NCBI GenBank assembly: GCA_015680685.1
Contig: MNCI01037560.1
Location: 77,658 to 122,327 of the forward strand
DNA length: 44,670 bases
DNA from: Gnetum montanum
Taxonomy: Eukaryota; Streptophyta; Gnetopsida; Gnetales; Gnetaceae
Reading direction: 5' to 3'
Position numbers and translations under genes: made by a program. Shown here in pieces: positions 1 through 10,401 of this stretch (its first letter is position 1; each line of letters opens with the position of its first letter). The notes beneath the pieces were generated by a model. The model was not told the DNA's origin and did no database searches. It was given only the letters and a program-made list of their open reading frames with translations.

Positions 1-1970
1 CTTGGGTTACCTTGAGGATAAGGTAACCTTCGGGGTATTTGCATTTTGTTTAATCGTGGGTTGAGTGCATACACCCCAGACTCCTGTAGATGTGAGATTA
101 TAGGGCAACATCCCTTAGGATGGTCATATTAACATATCTCACATCCACTATCATTGTCTATTTCCAAATCCACAACCTCTTCAATGATGGCAACTTTGCC
201 CTTACCCTTTCTATGTGCATGTTCAGCCTCTTTCTTTTTTCTTTTCTCACTACCTTGCTCTCTAGACTCCTCTACTATTTTAAGAACAGTTTGAAATATA
301 TTGTCTAGGGAATCCCACATTTGGTCTACCTTTGCCAAAATTTCTAATGTCATCTTTTGTATAGGAAAATTTTTCCTATTCACCATCTCTTTGAGTGGTG
401 ACTCTTCTTCATCCTCACAAAATCTTACTCCCCTCTTCTGAAGGGAAGGATTTCAATTATACTCTTTCACACTTTCTCTCTTCTGTAGCTCACCTTCTTC
501 CTTAGCAACTTGTTCTAATAGTCTTTGAATTTGATGGGACCTAAACTCGAATAGTCTCCCTTAGGTATAAGTCCCAAGGGTTCTTCTCGTTTCATGCCTA
601 AGCCCATCCACGAGATGGTGCAGTTGATCCCTTTGCAAATAACCATGGCTAGGAAAACAATGTGACAATGTGTAGTATTAGCCCATGGCAGCATCCAAGG
701 GTTTATGTCCTCCTTGTTTCTAGCCTTGGATTATCTTTTGCAAGTTAGACACTCAGGAGTACGTTTGGTACTTATCATTAAATAGTTCTAACATAGTACT
801 CCACCTACGAATGGATTTCAGTTCTAAAGACCAGTACTAGCTTTCTGCTTCTTTAACTAATGTCCATGGGAACAACTTAAGTTTTTTCCATTCATTCTCT
901 ATGTTCTATAAGGCACATGCATCATGGAATGCTTGTAAATGATTCTAAGGATCAACATTGTATCCCCCTTCAAATCGTGGAATGTTGTTCATATCTAATC
1001 TCTTGATCATACTATCTTTCTAATGCCTTGTTGGAATTCTAACAGTCTTAGTTATGTCCAACATACTTCAAGTAGAAAGGATGGGTTGATCGTGATCATC
1101 TCATCCATGGAATCTATGATGCCTACGTTGTTCCCTACTCTCCCTTCTTCTATGTCATGACTCTCTAGAGTGCTCTCATCCCCTTTCTTGGCTGTTACAA
1201 CTTCCACTTTGCCTACCTTTATCCCCATGGTATTTTTCTTTATGAATGCATCTGGATATTGAAGGAGAGGATGAATAAGATGATGAAGGAGAAGAAGAAG
1301 GAGAACCATCACCATGACGGTGTCTACTACCTTCTCTTCTGTGGTCTTGGTCTCGATCATGATTATGATCAAAATGTCCACCTTTATCATGAGTTCATGT
1401 CCCTTTTTCGGATCCTTTGTGCCCATGGGTATCAAAACCTAGGTTATGAATTGTGGAATGAAGATTTTGATACACAACACCTTGGCCAAAGTCAAGGGGA
1501 GGAACATCATTGTGTGGGTGACTGCTTGAGGTAGGTTCACCACTCTCATTTTCACTTAAGACATGTGGGGCATCCTGGGACCACTTATCCTTCAAAGACT
1601 TATGATGTCTCTCCAGTTGCAAGTCCCTTTGATGTTGTGCCACTATGGGATGGTATTCTCTTGAGTCATGGTCTTGCACAATGTATTCTCTGTGTAAGTG
1701 TAGCATGCCAATTCGTGTGAGAGCATGAAGAAGTATGCTCTGGACTGAATGATCAGGAGGTAACACTATGTTACCTTCTAAGTCTTACCAATGCAGTTTT
1801 TTATCTTGATGGAGAATAAAGGTGAAGTCTGGTATATACTCATCAGGATGAATATACACCACTCAAAATTTTTGAGGAACTGGCAGATCAATGTCATGTG
1901 TATTACATCATCAACTGTTTCCTATTTCAGACCTAGGCAGCGAGGCACTTTTGTACGAAGAAGGAGACAT
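1..1970 (-). pseudogene. gag pseudogene of E0
   Basis: Reading on the minus strand, a start codon lies at 1970 (MSPSSYKS), in the same place relative to the primer site as the gag start of E1 (MSSSHRDD at 10402). Downstream come FTFILHQDKK, GNIVLPPDHS, REYIVQDHDSREYHPI and a Ser/Pro- and His/Arg-rich stretch, all with counterparts in E1 gag. Near 84-130 there is a zinc-knuckle-like sequence, CEIC, stop, YDHPKGCCP, which corresponds to CNICLYNHPKGQC in E4. The frame is broken by stops and frameshifts; the longest open pieces are 123 and 127 codons. Gag would form the particle core and bind the element RNA. The 3' part lies outside the window. This copy is not functional. Confidence 0.75.
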
Positions 1971-2087
1971 ACTTGTCTATTCAGTGTGCAATGTATTCTT
2001 GTTTATTATTTTCTCAACGAATCCTACAGGTTTGTTCCAATGATGTGAATGATTTCCTATGTTCTAGTTAGCACAAAAACAACTAAG

Positions 2088-2105
2088 TCCCCAGCAACGA
2101 CACCA
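2088..2105 (-). other. primer binding site of E0 (tRNA-Asp type)
   Basis: On the minus strand this reads TGGTGTCGTTGCTGGGGA. It matches 15 of 18 positions of the complement of the plant tRNA-Asp 3' end (TGGCGCCGTTGCCGGGGA, from established knowledge). The three mismatches are all C-to-T transitions. It lies one base inside the LTR edge at 2107, as expected. A tRNA-Asp primer is characteristic of Athila-lineage elements. Confidence 0.85.
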
Positions 2106-2870
2106 ATGATAAGCAGTGAAGTACCCATACGCTCAACCATATGAATATGAGTGTTTCATGCATGATTCGGTCGAATTCCAAGGACTAAGTGCTTATGCAC
2201 CCTTGTGGAACAAGGATAGGTTGGTTGATCTTTGTCTTCCTAAGCTTACCTGTATGTCACAATTGTATGGTTAAGTAAGCTTGAGGCATATGATTTTTAT
2301 AGCTTTTATGTTTTTATGTCCTATGCAAGTAGGGAAGGAGAGAGGTAACTAAGTGACTAATTTAGCTTAAGTACTCATTAACTAAGTCCTAACTAATCCT
2401 AACACCAGCATCTGTTCTTGCTTGCCATACACATCCTGAACTAGTGCAGCACTGCTGAGATTACCAAACGCTAATCATTACTAGGTTACCAAGCATTATA
2501 TGCATGCTTAAAGTGGTTGTGCTTGTGTAATTTAATGATTTGCTTAATTGATCAAAATGAATTGCTGTGCTAATAACATAAATGTAAAGTGCATAAAATA
2601 AAATAAAATAAAATAAATGCATAAGAAAATAAAATAAAAGAAATGTGTAAGAAAAAAAATCTCAAGTGTTGCAAGGATGAATCAAAGAGCTCGTCTTTAT
2701 TGCCAACATAATGGTGTGCTTAGGTACATCAATGCTTGAATAAAGATCTATCCACACTTCGACCTCCTACTGCAGGCACTTGGAAAATACTCTAACTTTC
2801 AAATAGACTACAAGAGTTTCACTACTTAACTACTAAAAGACTTCCTTCCCAATTGTGCACCTGGGCACTG

Positions 2871-2880
2871 CATTTATAGG
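2871..2880 (-). promoter_or_regulatory. TATA box of the E0 LTR
   Basis: CCTATAAATG on the minus strand, just downstream of the palindrome array and matching the CCTATAAATG of the E1 5' LTR (9508-9517). Transcription would run leftwards into gag. Confidence 0.7.
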
Positions 2881-2892
2881 CTTGGGAGCAAC

Positions 2893-3075
2893 TACTCTAA
2901 TAATTAGAGTAACTACTCTAATAACTAGAATAAGTACTAAAGTAACCACTCTAATAATTAGAATAATTACTAGAGTAACCACTAGAGTAACCACTCTAAT
3001 AATTAGAATAACTACTAAAGTAACCACTAGAGTAACTACTCTAATAATTAGAATAGCTTCTAGAGTAACCGCTCT
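2893..3075 (-). promoter_or_regulatory. U3 array of CTCTAATAATTAGAG palindromes in the E0 LTR
   Basis: About 180 bp of imperfect tandem repeats built on the perfect palindrome CTCTAATAATTAGAG and the linker ACTAGAGTAACC, with a larger period near 33 bp. It fills the space between the LTR terminus and the TATA box, where enhancer-type repeats of LTRs normally lie. The array reads open as repetitive I/V/T-rich peptides on both strands; these are artefacts of the repeat. Binding of a host factor is inference. Confidence 0.7.
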
Positions 3076-3080
3076 CATCA

Positions 3081-3321
3081 TATATATACTCTATGTTCTT
3101 TCATTTAAATATACAACATGAGATAACTTCATAATTCAAGTATTTATCATAGATTATGTTCTCACACCTTAGTGCAACTTAGATATTTTTACCACCAATG
3201 CCATAGCTATTTAAGATTCATAGTGTAATCAAAATTATTAATATTTCTTGTAGATCTAAGTTAACATAATTAGTTTCTAGTTTCCTAAAACCTTGTGACT
3301 ATTATATCACAAAATTTAACA
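3081..3321 (+). repeat. 3' part of the 5' LTR, split by E0
   Basis: This 241-bp segment ends ...AAAATTTAACA just before the primer site and aligns with about 6568-6808 (shared blocks include TATACTCTAT, ATACAACAT, GTGCAACTTA, ATTATATCACAAAATTTAA). It begins exactly at the outer end of E0, which shows that E0 was inserted into this LTR. Confidence 0.75.
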
Positions 3322-3340
3322 TGGTATTAAAGCAAGGTTA
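3322..3340 (+). other. primer binding site (tRNA-iMet type)
   Basis: TGGTATTAAAGCAAGGTTA directly follows the LTR end CA at 3321. The family consensus is TGGTATCAGAGC; the two differences within it are transitions. Confidence 0.8.
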
Positions 3341-5710
3341 GGCTAACTTAGTTTATCAACACAATTCAAAAAAAATATGGTGATGAAGTTGGCAAATACA
3401 TTAAATGTGCTAGAAAGCATAAAATCAAAATTACAAAACTTCATTTTTAATTATGAGAAATTTGAACAAACATAGTAGAGTGCTTCTAGCAACAAAAAAT
3501 TATTGTGAATAATTGTATTGTGATTAAATTTTGAATACTTTACTTTCACATGTTTTCTAATAAGTATTCTAAACATTTTTAATCTTTAAATTTTGAATAG
3601 CATATAAAATATCATGTGAATTAGCATTTTGTTGATTTCTTGAATTTCTAACATAACTATTGGTCATTTGAAGTTCAGAATTCATTTTTGAATAGAATTA
3701 TTAATTCAAAAAATTAAAAATAATAATTAAACATGTTTTTGCATGAATTCAATTTTTGTTGCTTGATCAATTTTCAGAAATTCCAAGTTTTTTGGAGTTT
3801 GTAATACAATTGTTTGAACAAATGACTTGTAGAGGAAGAGAACGTGGATAGTCACATGGAGTAATTAAAAGAAAGCATGATACTAGGACTATTAAAGCAT
3901 GACCTTTTTGAAACACCATCACTATCACAACTGTTAACATCTTAATTAAAAGTCCACGATGGTAACCCTCATGGTAAAGCCTCATCTTTAGTTACAAAGA
4001 ACTCTAAGAGAAAATAAAGCTCTAATCTACAATGAAAACATATTATGAGGCTATGGTAAAAAAATCACAACATTTTGAAATTTTCATATTATGAGGCTAT
4101 GGGAGGTTCATTTTTCTAGTCCAAAAATACCTAGCAATTTTCAAAAGTTTAGAAGAGATTTTTGTAATTTTATTTTTAGATGGTAAAAATAGAAGATGCT
4201 TTAAAAGAAGTCATGTTCAACCTAGGTTGGTTAGGCACCCACTTGTATAATGCTTTATCAATGAACAAGATCAGGGTAAGACCTATACCACCACCACCAC
4301 CAGAATATTAATTTCATAATTAAGGATGTCATATTATAGTTTGGTAGATATTATTGCCAAATTTATTATTATGGAGGATAGAAAGAATACAATATCATGG
4401 TCTCTGCTCAATCTACTATTTTCCCTAATGAAGGAAGGTAGTCATGTTGATATGATTTTAATTTTGAAGGAAGAATTAAAGGGATAGATATTATCATACT
4501 ATTATTCCTTATCCCTACATTTCTCCTATGGCTATCTTATACCCACAATTGTCAAGATTTTCAAAAATTCAAATTTATCACTTTTAATCTCCCTAATAAA
4601 AGAAAAGAATAAGAAGTTGGTATTGAAACTATTTCTTAAATTCTTATTTAAAGATGATTAGACTCTCATGAAGATACCTTTTATCAAGCAACTTGCTAAA
4701 GTGTAGGATAAAGGATGGGACACACCATTGTGTAACTACTTATCACCATCCATGGTAAGATCAATCTTGCAACACTGTAGCTTTGAGAATAAATCTACCT
4801 ACTATGAGACAACATTAAATTTCTTCAGAACTTTGGTGGAGAAATGTCTTATGAAGGAAACTTTGTATAATAAGATTGGTTGAAAGGATTTTGAAAAGAT
4901 TAATAAAGATAATTTTCCATTAGTCATCTAAGACATGGTCAATAAGAACATTAGTAATTTGGAAAATTTCTTTTCCATTATAATGAGTAATTATTTGCTT
5001 TATGATTTAATGATTTTAATTTCACCATAGTTGAATACTATTTTAAAGCTAAAGACTTTGGTACAATGTTAAATAATAATAAACAAGTTTTTGTCATTGC
5101 TTTAACACAAAATGAGGCCTTAAATAAATATTTGAGATAAGCATATAAAGATAAGGAGAACTATGCTAGAGCTTTTAAAAAATTCAAAAAAGGAGGTAGA
5201 TGACGAGGTCAGGTTTACGAATAAGAAAGCTACAAAATTAGAAGGAATGAAGAAAGTAAGAAACACTATGAGCTCTAATTTTGATCCTAAACTTGCAAAT
5301 AGAGTTTAGGAATTGATGATAAAAATGATGAAGTTAAAGGCTAACAAATTTGCAATGCAAATGAAAAAAATCTAAGCTCCATGATGGCCTAAAAACTACA
5401 TAGAAACAAATTGCATATTTGATTGTGCTAGAAATGCAGTGATAGAAATATTTAATGAGGAAAAATAGAGGTTTAGTAACAAGATGATGAGGAACTCACT
5501 ACTAGCTATAAAGAATTATTATTTTCAATTTTAAAAGTTGAGCTATAAATTACCACTAGTATTCACCATATGTCCATCATCAGTTCTAGTGATGTATAAT
5601 GAAGCAAAAGATGCATTTCTCAAGGAATATTCAGGTACTACTATTGATAGTCCACCTTCATCGTCCAAAGATCCATTACCCTCTAAGTCCATGCAAAGGA
5701 CACTACTTCC
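3341..5710 (+). pseudogene. decayed interior of the non-autonomous element
   Basis: AT-rich sequence with short open pieces. A possible start is MVMKLANTLN near 3377. Lysine-rich stretches around 5130-5400 and a 65-codon Ser/Pro-rich open piece at 5538-5735, which runs up to the polypurine tract, look like the end of a former gag-like protein. I recognise no nucleocapsid zinc knuckle and no pol motif. It could equally be captured host sequence. No function is claimed. Confidence 0.35.
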
Positions 5711-5727
5711 AAGTCAAGGGGAGAATC
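5711..5727 (+). other. polypurine tract of the non-autonomous element
   Basis: AAGTCAAGGGGAGAATC, a purine-rich tract of the type that primes plus-strand synthesis, followed within a few bases by candidate LTR starts (TGAGTGTGC at 5733 or TGTGCTTG at 5737). Confidence 0.55.
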
Positions 5728-5732
5728 ATCTT

Positions 5733-6808
5733 TGAGTGTGCTTGATAATTTGTTAAGTACAAATATAGATTTGTTCACTAGTTAATGTTGTTTAATTAAA
5801 TTATCTTGTCTATAATTTCAAAGACATGATTCCTCTATGTTTAAAAATGAAGTTATAATTTTATTTATGTTTTATGGCAAGCATATTTTCTTTTTACTTA
5901 GCTAATATTTACTTTATGTTATAATATATTTTAAAATAGATTTCTACTTTTAATATATCTAGTTGTTCTTTCTTAACATTTTAAAAGAACTTGAAGGTCA
6001 AAATAATTTATAATATGGTTTTAGAAGAAGAAATTTGTTCACTATCATTTTACATTTTATTATTATTGCCTTAATAATTAAGAAATATATTTTGTTTAAA
6101 CATACAATGCTTATTTAAAATGTTTATTTTAAGAAATTGTAATAAAGCTTTTACTTCACAAATATTCATGATAAATAAAAATCCTTGATTTATGTTGTAT
6201 GATGGAAATAGTTAAAATGATAACTTATTTATTTATTACTTGTTTTGTAATAGTCATAGAGTAGTATTCAAATAGCAAAGAATATTGTAATTTTGTGTGT
6301 TTTATTAAGCTTAATATTGAGTTAGAATTTTAAATATTGAGCTTAATAAAATAGTCATTAAGCTCAATATTTAAAATAAGGTCTATATCTAGTAACATCA
6401 TAATTTTTTTGTCTATACCATAAAGGTATGAAACACCACCATGGTGTTTATATGCTTTAACATTTCATAATTAAGATTTGTTATGTTATTTTATTATTAA
6501 ATTTTGTTAATTATTTTCAGCCATCATCATGTTTGTTATACTAATTAACATGATGCCTCTCTTAAACCTACATATACTCTATAGTCTCTAACTTAAACAT
6601 ACAACATATGAGATAAATCTTATATTTTCTTATCATATGTTATTTTCTCATATTTTCAGTGCAACTTATATTTTTCTTCTACTAACACCATATCTAATTA
6701 GGCTTTATAGTGTAACAAAAATTATTAATATTTCTAAAAGATATAAGTTAGCCTAATTAGTTTCCAATTTACTTGGGCCTTGTAACCATTATATCACAAA
6801 ATTTAATA
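5733..6808 (+). repeat. 3' LTR of the non-autonomous element
   Basis: The end at 6808 is set by alignment to the 5' LTR end at 3321 (CA has decayed to TA). The start is placed just after the polypurine tract, uncertain by some 20 bp, giving about 1.08 kb. It contains a perfect 20-bp inverted repeat at 6327-6377. Confidence 0.6.
6327..6377. repeat. perfect 20-bp inverted repeat with 11-base loop
   Basis: The arms 6327-6346 (ATTTTAAATATTGAGCTTAA) and 6358-6377 are exact reverse complements. The same AAGCTTAATATTGAG motif also occurs just upstream near 6306-6320, so this is a small cluster of both-orientation motifs in the U3-like part of the LTR. Confidence 0.85.
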
Positions 6809-7284
6809 TGTCTTCTCTATGATGATGGCCTACTTGGAAAAGTTACTGCTAAACTCATTCCATTTCATCTAGTTTGTCTACATATGTACTTGTGAGCTTC
6901 TCTACTACATTCATACCTATGTTTGATTTGCATTCTACTTCAATTGCTAGCCATTGGATGTCCACTTACTTTGCTACCTATGTATGAGCAGACATTATTG
7001 TATACACACATGGTCTACAAATTTATTGCATGTTGAAATTGTTGTCTATTTGATACTCCAAATTTTTTACACATAGTTACATCCTTTATCATTATATGCA
7101 ATACATCAAACCCTCTACTTTTATATCATTCCATGTTCATCTTATTTAAATATTTTCAAGGAAAGACCCTTGATTTTAAGTTTAGCATTAATGGTGCTAA
7201 GCCAAGCTCTTCCTATTATGATATGGAATTCTTCCTTGCCATTTTTTACAAGAATGACTAGAAAATATATTAGGTAAGACTATG

Positions 7285-7368
7285 CATTTATTGTAGTCTG
7301 GAGTAGGTTTAATCCAAACTAAATTCCATTTATTGTAGTCTGGAGTAGGTTTAATCCAAACTAAATTC
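7285..7368. repeat. 42-bp tandem duplication
   Basis: Two identical adjacent 42-base units, 7285-7326 and 7327-7368, each starting CATTTATTGTAGTCTGGAGT. Identity without decay in otherwise decayed sequence points to a recent duplication or an assembly artefact. Confidence 0.9.
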
Positions 7369-9310
7369 CACTAAATCTAGTATATTATGAGAGATAATTC
7401 AATATGCTAGTAAACAAGAAACTAGCTTGTTGCATCGAAAAAATTTGGTGCTAGAAAAATTGAAGATATCTAATAGAAACAATTTAACCTCATATCCTAA
7501 GGACCTTTGAGAAAGAGGATTCAAGGTACACTAGATGGTCTTTTCAATCACCCAAGGACTTGAGGAGTGTAAATAGGTGTAAATAATTTAAAGAAAAATG
7601 TAGAATCAATTTAAGAAAATGCACAAATATTAATCATAAAATAAAATTGCACAACAAAGGAGCTATAAACTATATTGAAATGATAAAATGTTGAAAGTAT
7701 AGAGTTCAAACATGTACAAATTATATCAAAAAATATATGGGGAGTTGCACAAATAAAGCTTGAAACTTGTTGACGTCAGCAAGTTGTGTTCGGTAGTTAG
7801 CCTTACAATCCAAGTTCTTCCTAACTTCAATTGCCAAAACTCCTTGTTGGTTCTCTAGTTAGATTTGGTATGCTTCTTGTAAAGTGGTGAATGATATGCT
7901 GGAATTTTTGTTGTTATGGAACTGAACTGAGAGTCTCCAATGCTCAACTAATTTCTAGTCTGCTCCAAAATTTCTCAAAGGTTGAAGTGCCAAAGGTTGC
8001 AAAAGTTCAAGAGCTGAAGAACTAAAGAACCTATTCAATGTGTTCAAAATTTTCTTTTATGGGCCATACAGTTACTAATTTGGAGCTACAAATTTTTGCA
8101 ATAATTATTGACATATTAAGGTACTTTATAGGTGTGGCAAGCCATCAATTTTAACATAGTTTTTCATTTACAGTAATTTTGATGCATCAAGATCATCAAA
8201 ACTACACTAAGTGCTATAAAAAGTAAATGAACTTTGAAAGCTACACTAGCCTTAAAAAACTAACTAGCTTCATGGAAACCATGATGGCCCTGAAAAAATA
8301 TGTTAGCCTTGCTAGAACCACACTAGCCTTGTTGGAAAAATGAAAGCCTAAAAATTCCAATGTTGGGTGCAAATTGTTCTAGCGTAGTTTTGGCTATGAC
8401 CAACATAAAACCTATGAAAAATCAAAATTTTGTAGTTCCCAAGGTATTTTCAACCTTTCCAAGGCTAAATATAGACCTAACATAATTTTTTCCACTTGGT
8501 AAGTGAGGCGACAACAACTTATGAGGCATATTTTAGCCCCAAAAAGTTAAGGTATATGAGATTGCAACTCATGGGCTATAAACCTTACATTTTATAATAA
8601 AGTTCACCTCAAGTTCTAATGGTAAAGGTTACAATGCCAAAAAATTATACAATAAATTTTCTTGGTGGTGTTTCATTGGTTCCTCTTCGTTGATGTTTTG
8701 AGGATTGACCTTAGAGACATCAACAAAAAAATACAAAAACACCACCGTAGATTCACCACCAATGTTTTCTCTCCATGCTTGATTCTATAGTTATCAAACC
8801 TTGCTAAAGAGTGCTTATGATGATGGAATAAGATTATGAAGATATGACATAGGCTAAATGTTGTATTTGATCATGAGGAAATGGCCATAGGGGTTAAGAA
8901 TGAATTTCAAATGTTGACATCATGATCATGGTATAGTAATGACACTTTGGCTAATAGACGTGGTCTTCACACATCAAGCTTCGAAGTGTTGGTAACTTGG
9001 TAATGTCTTTAAGAAACCAACACTCCACCCTAAGGCTTATGTAACCCTCAAGCTCCTTCCTTTGTTTGTTTGGAGTTGTTCATCTATCTTTTGGGATTCA
9101 TTGGTCATTTGGCTTTTCAACAATTTGCTTTCTCATTTTGTGTGGGGTGAAACCTTCATTGGGTTTTGTTGCCAAGGCATAATTTGATTTGGTTTTCTTG
9201 TTGAATCAAATGTGTTACATCCAATAAACATGATGGTGGAGAATGATGGAGAAGCTATCACATGGCCATCATGTATGAGTTCCAAACATAAATCATCATT
9301 GTTTTTTAGG

Positions 9311-9315
9311 GTAAG
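9311..9315. other. target site duplication of E1, left copy (GTAAG)
   Basis: GTAAG directly precedes the LTR start at 9316 and recurs at 22587-22591 directly after the 3' LTR end. This five-base duplication is what a Ty3/gypsy integrase leaves and fixes both element ends. Confidence 0.9.
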
Positions 9316-10247
9316 TAATGAGCCAGTCGTTGGCCTGCATTGATGGAATGCCATCAACATGACCAAATCAATGGGATGTTGTCATTAAGATCCCATTGAT
9401 AGGATGCTATCAATGTAATCCTATTGATTGGATCTCATCGACATGATCCCATCAATGTAGGGTTTGACTCGTTGACATGTACCTATCAATGAAGCACCTT
9501 GTTTTCACCTATAAATGTGCCCCTACCTGTCACATTTATGGAATTTCTTTAATAGTCGTAGAAAAGTACTTGTAGTTTTTCCTCTTAGAAGTTAGAATAT
9601 TTTTTAAGTACCTGAGGTAGAAGTCAAAGAGTGTATAGATCTTTATTCGAGCATTATTGTACTTGAGCACTTTAATGTGGATTGCAATAAACATGAACTT
9701 GTCCTATAAACCTTGCAACACTTGGACAAGATTACTTGTTTCCTTATGCATTTAATATTAATGTAGTTTAATTTAGTGCTTTTAAATAAATAATTAATAT
9801 TGATTTAATAGCATACATAAGTATGACCACTTTGACCATATATTTAATGCTTGGTAATTCTAGTAACACTTAACGTTTGGTAACCTAGTAGTGCTATACA
9901 TGTTCAAGATGTGTACAAAAAGTGGGAACGAATGCTTATGTTAGGATTAATCAAGTGTTAGCTAGTTGTTAGATGAATTTAGCAATTAAATACTTTATTC
10001 TTTATTCTTGTTCTTAGGTGAATTAAACCATAAAAGATAAAAAATGATAAAAATCATATGCCTCAGTTACACTTAATCATATACTTGCATTTCACAAGTG
10101 GAACTAGGAAGACAATAATTCAACAATTAGTTTTACCTCCTAGAACTAGTGTACTTAGAAACCTAAAGTCTTTGGAATTTGATCAAATCGCTAAGTGAAC
10201 ACTAGTAATTCATATGGTTGGGTATAGGATAAACTTGCTGCTCATCA
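9316..10247 (+). repeat. 5' LTR of E1
   Basis: 932 bp, from TAATGAG (decayed TGATGAG, compare 21740) to CTCATCA. The termini TGATGAG...CTCATCA form a 7-bp inverted repeat. It holds a palindrome array, a TATA box (CCTATAAATG, 9508-9517) and the conserved downstream segments TTAGGATTA and AACCTAAAGTC that recur in the 3' LTR. Confidence 0.92.
9337..9490 (+). promoter_or_regulatory. U3 array of ATCAATGGG / CCCATTGAT motifs in the E1 5' LTR
   Basis: About ten copies of ATCAATG or CATTGAT, in both orientations, lie between the LTR start and the TATA box. They include the inverted repeat CATTGATAG-GATG-CTATCAATG. The motif bears no resemblance to the arrays of the E0 and E4 LTRs, although it holds the same position. 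A role as host-factor sites is inference. Confidence 0.7.
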
Positions 10248-10248
10248 T

Positions 10249-10266
10249 TGGCACTGTTGCTGGGGA
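10249..10266 (+). other. primer binding site of E1 (tRNA-Asp type)
   Basis: TGGCACTGTTGCTGGGGA matches 15 of 18 positions of the tRNA-Asp complement; all three mismatches are transitions. It begins two bases after the LTR end at 10247. Confidence 0.88.
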
Positions 10267-10401
10267 CTTTAGTTAGCTACGTGCACTATCTAGGACTTAG
10301 TGAAAATTATTTAACATCGTTGGATCAAAATTTAAAATCGCAATCATTCAAATAATAATAATAATTATAAAATGCACACTAGTATTTTTCATTTAATCTA
10401 A

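Larger units (their letters stand above)
1..3080 (-). mobile_element. E0: 5' portion of an Athila-lineage Ty3/gypsy retrotransposon
   Basis: The element runs on the minus strand from its LTR outer end at 3080, through the LTR, a tRNA-Asp-type primer site and gag, and leaves the window on the left within gag. Gag matches that of E1 (10402 onward) in order and content, and the LTR inner end and primer site align with E1, E3 and E4. At its outer edge it splits another element's LTR (see 3081-3321), so it is younger than that element. The flanking pentanucleotide TATAT at 3081-3085 is the expected target duplication, but its partner lies outside the window. The lineage call rests on shared sequence with E1, whose RT and integrase are Athila-like; no pol of E0 is visible. 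Confidence 0.85.
2107..3080 (-). repeat. 5' LTR of E0
   Basis: The LTR is 974 bp and reads TGATGAGAGC at its 5' end (3080) and ...CACTGCTTATCA at its 3' end (2107) on the minus strand. The inner end aligns with the LTRs of E3, E4 and the solo LTR: the block with CTCAACCATATG and GATTCGGTCGAA recurs in all. It carries a palindrome array (2893-3075), a TATA box (2871-2880) and an AAAAT microsatellite (about 2596-2620). No second LTR is in the window, so age cannot be estimated. Confidence 0.85.
3081..6808 (+). mobile_element. non-autonomous LTR element with tRNA-iMet-type primer site
   Basis: Direct repeats at 3081-3321 and about 6568-6808 are the ends of two LTRs. The first is followed at once by TGGTATTAAAGCAAGGTTA, a derivative of the TGGTATCAGAGC primer site used with initiator tRNA-Met and typical of Ty1/copia elements. 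The interior is only about 2.4 kb and shows no RT, RNase H or integrase motif in any frame I read, so the element is pol-less (of the LARD or TR-GAG kind). The left part of its 5' LTR was displaced by E0 and lies outside the window. Superfamily is inferred from the primer site alone. Confidence 0.65.
6809..9315. other. unassigned interval between two retroelements
   Basis: No coding region, RNA gene or LTR edge is recognised. Because E1 is inserted at 9315/9316 and the Tat remnant resumes at 22592, the right part of this interval was contiguous with the Tat element. It should hold that element's sequence 3' of the integrase and possibly its LTR on the minus strand, but I could not locate a polypurine tract or LTR end. 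It includes a 42-bp tandem duplication (7285-7368) and a run of GCTACACTAGCCTT-like words at about 8240-8350. Confidence 0.5.

Noticed and set aside
2833-3121. Overlapping open frames on both strands encoding repetitive I/V/T-rich peptides
   Set aside because: They are translations of the palindromic U3 array of the E0 LTR; repetition keeps all frames open. Not genes.
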